From assembly GCA_031292355.1 (NCBI GenBank), contig JARLHI010000009.1, forward strand, positions 1 through 64,000: a stretch of 64,000 bases of DNA. The letters are read 5' to 3'. The position numbers and the translations under genes are program-made. The notes under the pieces are model-generated. The model was not told where the DNA came from, searched no databases, and saw only the letters and a list, made by a program, of their open reading frames with translations. Shown piece by piece: positions 60,667-64,000 of this stretch. Position 1 is the stretch's first letter, and each line of letters begins with the position of its first letter. The DNA comes from Candidatus Obscuribacterales bacterium (GTDB lineage: Bacteria > Cyanobacteriota > Vampirovibrionia > Obscuribacterales > Obscuribacteraceae).

Positions 60667-61185
60667 TCATGCTTTCAAAGCCTCTGCTTGCAGCCCTTTG
60701 GCGTAGATCTCATCCAGAGCTGCCCAGAGACCGGCGGCCCTTTTGTGGCGGCGATTATAGAGATTTCTCCGAAAGTCCGGATACTCGCTATGATACATCG
60801 CCGCTTTTTGTCCGTAACGCCAGTTGTACAAGCGGTCAGCGAGCTTTACAAGGATTTCTTCCAAGTAGCCGACAAGCTGCAAATACAGCTTAGCTTTACG
60901 CTCGGCACGGGTCTTGCCTGACGGGTCGGTGAGCCGCCAAGCCCCACGAATTGAGTCGAGCGGGAATCGCTGCGACTTCATGTGAGCCGGAGTGGCACCC
61001 GGGACGTCTTCGAACAAATCGTGAGAATAAGCCGTCAGCTTGTTCTTGTAAGTGGCGACGCCGAACTCGATCAGAATATCGACTACGCCATCGAGGTGAA
61101 TGGAAAACGGCTTTCCGTCGTACTTCTGGTTGCCGTGCATGGAGATGCACCATGCGCGACCTGCTTCAAGGGTGATGTTTGTCAT
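60667..61185 (-). CDS. HD-domain hydrolase (MESH1/RelA-SpoT hydrolase-like)
   Basis: Encodes 172 residues; GGGAG precedes the ATG. Motifs of the ppGpp-hydrolase-like HD fold are present: AWCISMHGNQKYDGKPFSIH (the H...G-x-P-x-x-x-H entry), the metal-binding HD in AYSHDLFEDVPG, and LVKLADRLYNWR. This small, single-domain form resembles MESH1 and small alarmone hydrolases. It probably removes pyrophosphate from (p)ppGpp or a related nucleotide. It stands alone on the minus strand, 128 bp downstream of the M4-like peptidase gene, which has its own terminator. Confidence 0.8.
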   Translation of the reverse strand: MTNITLEAGRAWCISMHGNQKYDGKPFSIHLDGVVDILIEFGVATYKNKLTAYSHDLFEDVPGATPAHMKSQRFPLDSIRGAWRLTDPSGKTRAERKAKLYLQLVGYLEEILVKLADRLYNWRYGQKAAMYHSEYPDFRRNLYNRRHKRAAGLWAALDEIYAKGLQAEALKA

Positions 61186-61264
61186 GATCGATCTCCCGAT
61201 CTAAGTGTTGTTAGCTAGAATTCACTGAATACCCCGATAGAGTTGACCATTACGGTCGGTTGGG

Positions 61265-61297
61265 AAAAAGAGGAGGCACCATGGGCGATGCCCCCTC
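61265..61297 (-). terminator. Terminator of the M4-like peptidase gene
   Basis: On the minus strand GAGGGGGCA pairs with TGCCTCCTC (one G-T pair) around a short loop, followed by five T residues (complement of 61265-61269). Confidence 0.75.
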
Positions 61298-61313
61298 TTC
61301 GGCGGACGTGTGA

Positions 61314-63293
61314 TTAAGCGGCGACCGTCGCGGGAGCCGTTTTGCCCTTGCGACGACGACGCTTCACCACCACAGGCGGATTGGCACCAAGGACGATGCT
61401 GTGCTTTTTAAACGCAGCTTCGACGATCTTGGCATCGATCTTGCCGTTGGTGGTCTTTTGCACGGCGGTTATTAGAGCTTGCAGCAGGTCAGTGAACAGC
61501 TGGTCGCTCGCCGGCATATTCGCCAGGGCATAGAGAATGACCCGGAGGAAGGCTTCGATTGCTTCCACCAGGTCGTCTGCCGGCCAGGCGAGCACGAAGT
61601 CGGTGAAGAAGTCGACGAGCGCGCCCGTGACGATCTCACTGTCATCATGCGGTTCACCAGTTTTGTCCTGCGGCGTCTGCTTGTGGTTGCGACCATGACG
61701 GATGACGCCAGGCTGCGCAGCATAGCCACCGATATCGAACGGATCGGCTTGCAGGTCTTTCTTGGTGAAGTTCATGCCGATCTTCTTCGCGTACATGAGG
61801 CGGAACAGGCAGTTCATGATCACCGACATGATGTCGCCGATCGCTTCGTGCATGGCCGCTCCTTCAGCGCCGGTCAGGTCGTGTCCGGGAGTCTGAATCG
61901 TCACGATCCAGTGCCCGCACTCGTGCCAGCAGACGCCGATGTCGAACGCGATGTATTTGATCAAACCGCCACGATTGACACCGGAACCCATTCCGATGCT
62001 CATGAGCGGTTGCGTCGGGTCGAGCCAGGCATTGTCTTCGTTGGTCGGGTCATTGACGTGAACCGGAACGACGACCGTCACCTTCTTCAAACCGAGCCGC
62101 GCACACGTCTCCATCTCTTTGGTGAGAGCGAAGAAGTCGATTGCGGCGCAGAATCCGTCGGTGCCGACCTGAAAGACGAAGGTGCCATCGGGGTTGGCCT
62201 TGAGCAGCTTCCACTGCTTTGAAGCCTTCTTGCCGCGACCCTTCTTCTTGCTTGCCGTGTTAATGAAGCCCTTCGCTGCGTCCGTGCCCTTTTTGCCAGA
62301 GCCATCGCCCTGCAAGGTGAACACATTGAAGAACTGGTTGGCCATTACCGTGGGGTCCGGCAGGTTGTCGAAGAATTCCTTGCCGGCCTGTTTGGCGATG
62401 TCAGCGGAGGGATCCGGGATACGGTACAAAACCGAACCCACGGGGCTGTTCAACACGCGATCCTGGGTGGACGAGTGCTGATTGAAGCGCAGACGTTCGT
62501 ACCAAGAGATGATGCGACCGTTTTTGGCGTTGACGAGGATTTCCTTGACGCTCGGGGCCGCCGTGCTCGCCGCCGACCTTCTCAGAGTGACCACGTAGAC
62601 GGGTTCGAAATCACCACTGTTGTCGATCATGACGAGTTCATTCGAGGCCACGTCCGTGCGCTTGCCAAAACGCTTTTGGGCAAAGGTGACAGCTTCTTCT
62701 TTGCTGATTACCTTGCCGAGGCGCTCGGGTTTGCGGGCGTGAGTTATGGTGGAGGTCAGGTTGACGAGTTCGCCTTCGGGAGACACCGAAGCGTGGACGT
62801 AGCCCTTGTACACCGGAATTTCGATGTCTTTGAGGCAGCCGTCTTCAGTGCACTTCGTGCGGACCATCTGCCTGTAGCCGACGCGCTCGCCGTTGATGCC
62901 CAAGTCCGAGACTTCGTCGGGGACGAGGTTGACATTGGCGAGCTTGAGGCTTTTGCGAACAGTGTCCTCGGCGAGGTATTTGTTCACGTAGGCCAGCGAC
63001 TGACCTTCCCACGGTGCCCTGTACAGGCTGATGCCTGGCTGAGCGGTGAGCGTTCGAATGTTGCCGAGAACATCGTTGCGTACGCGAATGAGTTCCTGGT
63101 CGCCGTCACGGATGATGCCGAAATCGCCGAAGTGAGCGAGTTCGATGGAGTCATGAACACCGCTTCCGGTGCGGGCGGCAAGGTCGATCAAAGAAGAAAT
63201 CGCACTGCGCGACATCTCGACTTGATGACCGACGCCGCGGCTGGTGGAGAGCGAAGTGTTCGAGCGCAGCTTGAGTTTGGGATTGTTTTTCAT
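61314..63293 (-). CDS. M4-like (thermolysin-type) metallopeptidase without signal peptide
   Basis: Encodes 659 residues; AAGGA precedes the ATG. An N-terminal part (about 100-270) resembles the propeptide/PepSY domains of thermolysin-type proteases (GYVHASVSPEGELVNLTS, SKEEAVTFAQKRFG, LVNAKNGRIISWYERL). The zinc motif is HECGH at 457-461, followed by EGAAMHEAIGDIMSVI, where the third ligand Glu and the ExxxD helix of M4 enzymes lie. GEPHDDSEIVTGALVDFF may hold the transition-state His. A Lys-rich stretch (TASKKKGRGKKASKQWK) is inserted at about 350, and the tail is VVVKRRRRKGK. No signal peptide is visible, which is odd for this secreted family. Confidence 0.8.
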   Translation of the reverse strand: MKNNPKLKLRSNTSLSTSRGVGHQVEMSRSAISSLIDLAARTGSGVHDSIELAHFGDFGIIRDGDQELIRVRNDVLGNIRTLTAQPGISLYRAPWEGQSLAYVNKYLAEDTVRKSLKLANVNLVPDEVSDLGINGERVGYRQMVRTKCTEDGCLKDIEIPVYKGYVHASVSPEGELVNLTSTITHARKPERLGKVISKEEAVTFAQKRFGKRTDVASNELVMIDNSGDFEPVYVVTLRRSAASTAAPSVKEILVNAKNGRIISWYERLRFNQHSSTQDRVLNSPVGSVLYRIPDPSADIAKQAGKEFFDNLPDPTVMANQFFNVFTLQGDGSGKKGTDAAKGFINTASKKKGRGKKASKQWKLLKANPDGTFVFQVGTDGFCAAIDFFALTKEMETCARLGLKKVTVVVPVHVNDPTNEDNAWLDPTQPLMSIGMGSGVNRGGLIKYIAFDIGVCWHECGHWIVTIQTPGHDLTGAEGAAMHEAIGDIMSVIMNCLFRLMYAKKIGMNFTKKDLQADPFDIGGYAAQPGVIRHGRNHKQTPQDKTGEPHDDSEIVTGALVDFFTDFVLAWPADDLVEAIEAFLRVILYALANMPASDQLFTDLLQALITAVQKTTNGKIDAKIVEAAFKKHSIVLGANPPVVVKRRRRKGKTAPATVAA

Positions 63294-64000
63294 GGTGACT
63301 ATCCTTCACGTTTTAGTGTTGTGTTGCAGAATGGAGAAAATCGCGCCTTAGCCACACAGCTCTGCCACCACTATCAGTGGTGTTCGAAAAGCCGAGACGT
63401 AGAATGCTTGTGTTTTTACAGAGGCGGAGAGGGTTGAAAAGTATGGGTATATATGATCACTACCCTAGGTTTCAGCGCACAGCGAAAGCAACTTAGTGTT
63501 TGCCCTTGCCTGTGATGGAAAGCAGACTGAGTTCTGACTTAAGCCCCACAGAAGTAGTGATTCAATACGCCAGAAAAAGCCAAGGAATCAGGTCACAATT
63601 CAAGAATGGAAAAAGTGCATCTAGCGCAGCCGAGCGAACGAAATTGCTTTTAACAAGCTGCTCGCGGTTGTGCACAGCTTACTAACGCTCGCGCAAGCAC
63701 TGAAAAACCTTGCGTGCTGAGTCGCGACATGTTTCTGAATTGTAGTTTTGATGATAATCGCCCACCTCGTGCAGCTTCGCGATTGCTGACAACTCTAGGT
63801 TTAATGTTGCCACTTGCTGGCAACATTAGCTGAGCGAAGCAAGCCAATGCAGTGAATTAGCTGAAAAGAAGAACTGGTCTAATTTAGAGAATTTATGTAC
63901 TTACGACTTGCAGCTCTTGATCGACAAACTAACTTTTATCTAAGCTAATGCTTATTACCTAATTTTATTCTCTGAGATTTTATACAAAGCCACTCTTAAA
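63294..64000. other. 707-bp right end without a gene; one strong hairpin
   Basis: No protein gene is convincing on either strand. A perfect 11-bp hairpin lies at 63802-63828 (TAATGTTGCCA, loop CTTGC, TGGCAACATTA); it has no T tract. The first 60 bases should hold the promoter of the M4-like peptidase. The last 150 bases are A/T-rich and may lead into the next gene outside the window. Confidence 0.5.

Noticed and set aside
61479..63437. Two plus-strand open frames of 247 and 320 residues
   Set aside because: Antisense to the M4-like peptidase gene; no ribosome sites.
63650..63847. 65-residue minus-strand open frame near the right end
   Set aside because: It includes one arm of a hairpin, has no ribosome site and no recognisable features.
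1..64000. tRNA, rRNA or CRISPR array
   Set aside because: No T-loop motif in a cloverleaf context, no rRNA-like sequence and no regularly spaced direct repeats were seen.

Overview
The window reads as chromosomal DNA from a bacterium with a Gram-negative-type envelope: lipoproteins, a periplasmic RND adaptor and several exported proteins are present. Genes use ordinary bacterial signals (AAGGAG-type ribosome sites, some TTG/GTG starts, many hairpin-plus-T terminators). I saw no rRNA, tRNA, CRISPR array or intact insertion sequence. Gene content (B12-dependent ribonucleotide reductase, urease, tandem AroG-type DAHP synthases, a degenerate GGDEF protein, many orphan exported proteins) makes me think of a Melainabacteria/Vampirovibrionia-type organism such as the Obscuribacterales. 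That is an impression and not a demonstrated placement.

Layout. 0-10.7 kb: a decayed conjugative element (coupling-protein pseudogene at 350-1637, relaxase and ribbon-helix-helix remnants at 9065-10582) brackets a DUF2239/barstar-like divergent pair with twin palindromic operators and a complete urease locus (ureG-ureD leftward; ureA-ureB-ureF-ureC-ureE-cdd rightward). 10.9-20.4 kb: an exported zincin with a duplicated inserted domain, leucine dehydrogenase, two tandem DAHP synthases, small exported proteins and a P-loop kinase. 20.7-32.1 kb: a DEAH helicase unit, M1 aminopeptidase, an ABCD-type ABC exporter, 3-hydroxybutyrate dehydrogenase, two lipoproteins and a ParB-like protein with a structured leader. 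33.3-40.3 kb: class II ribonucleotide reductase, a 691-residue polytopic membrane protein and a DnaJ-like protein lacking HPD. 40.9-43.9 kb: an unusual three-gene operon (metallophosphoesterase, HAD-like protein, degenerate metallophosphoesterase-like protein). 44.2-57.9 kb: degenerate GGDEF protein, CzcB/CzcA efflux pair, HNH-like exported protein, sigma factor with a small upstream gene, NiCoT nickel/cobalt transporter, DUF362 protein, glycosidase-like protein and a TPR protein. 58.1-63.3 kb: LysM-like repeat protein, HAD hydrolase, HD hydrolase and an M4-like metallopeptidase.

How the genes fit together. Urease and cytidine deaminase both release ammonia, and leucine dehydrogenase interconverts ammonia with branched-chain amino acids. 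The NiCoT permease could feed nickel to urease and cobalt to the B12 needed by NrdJ. The CzcAB pair could export excess divalent metal. The window is compositionally mosaic: genes at about 20.7-29.5, 30.8-32.0, 36.9-39.0, 40.9-43.9, 51.9-53.6 and 60.6-63.3 kb are visibly richer in G/C at third codon positions, have strong AAGGAG-type ribosome sites and often end in strong terminators. The housekeeping genes between them are more A/T-rich. The most interesting candidates for an undescribed system are the 40.9-43.9 kb operon, the helicase unit at 20.7-24.4 kb with its 30-bp perfect palindrome, and the structured leaders of the ParB-like and sigma-factor genes.
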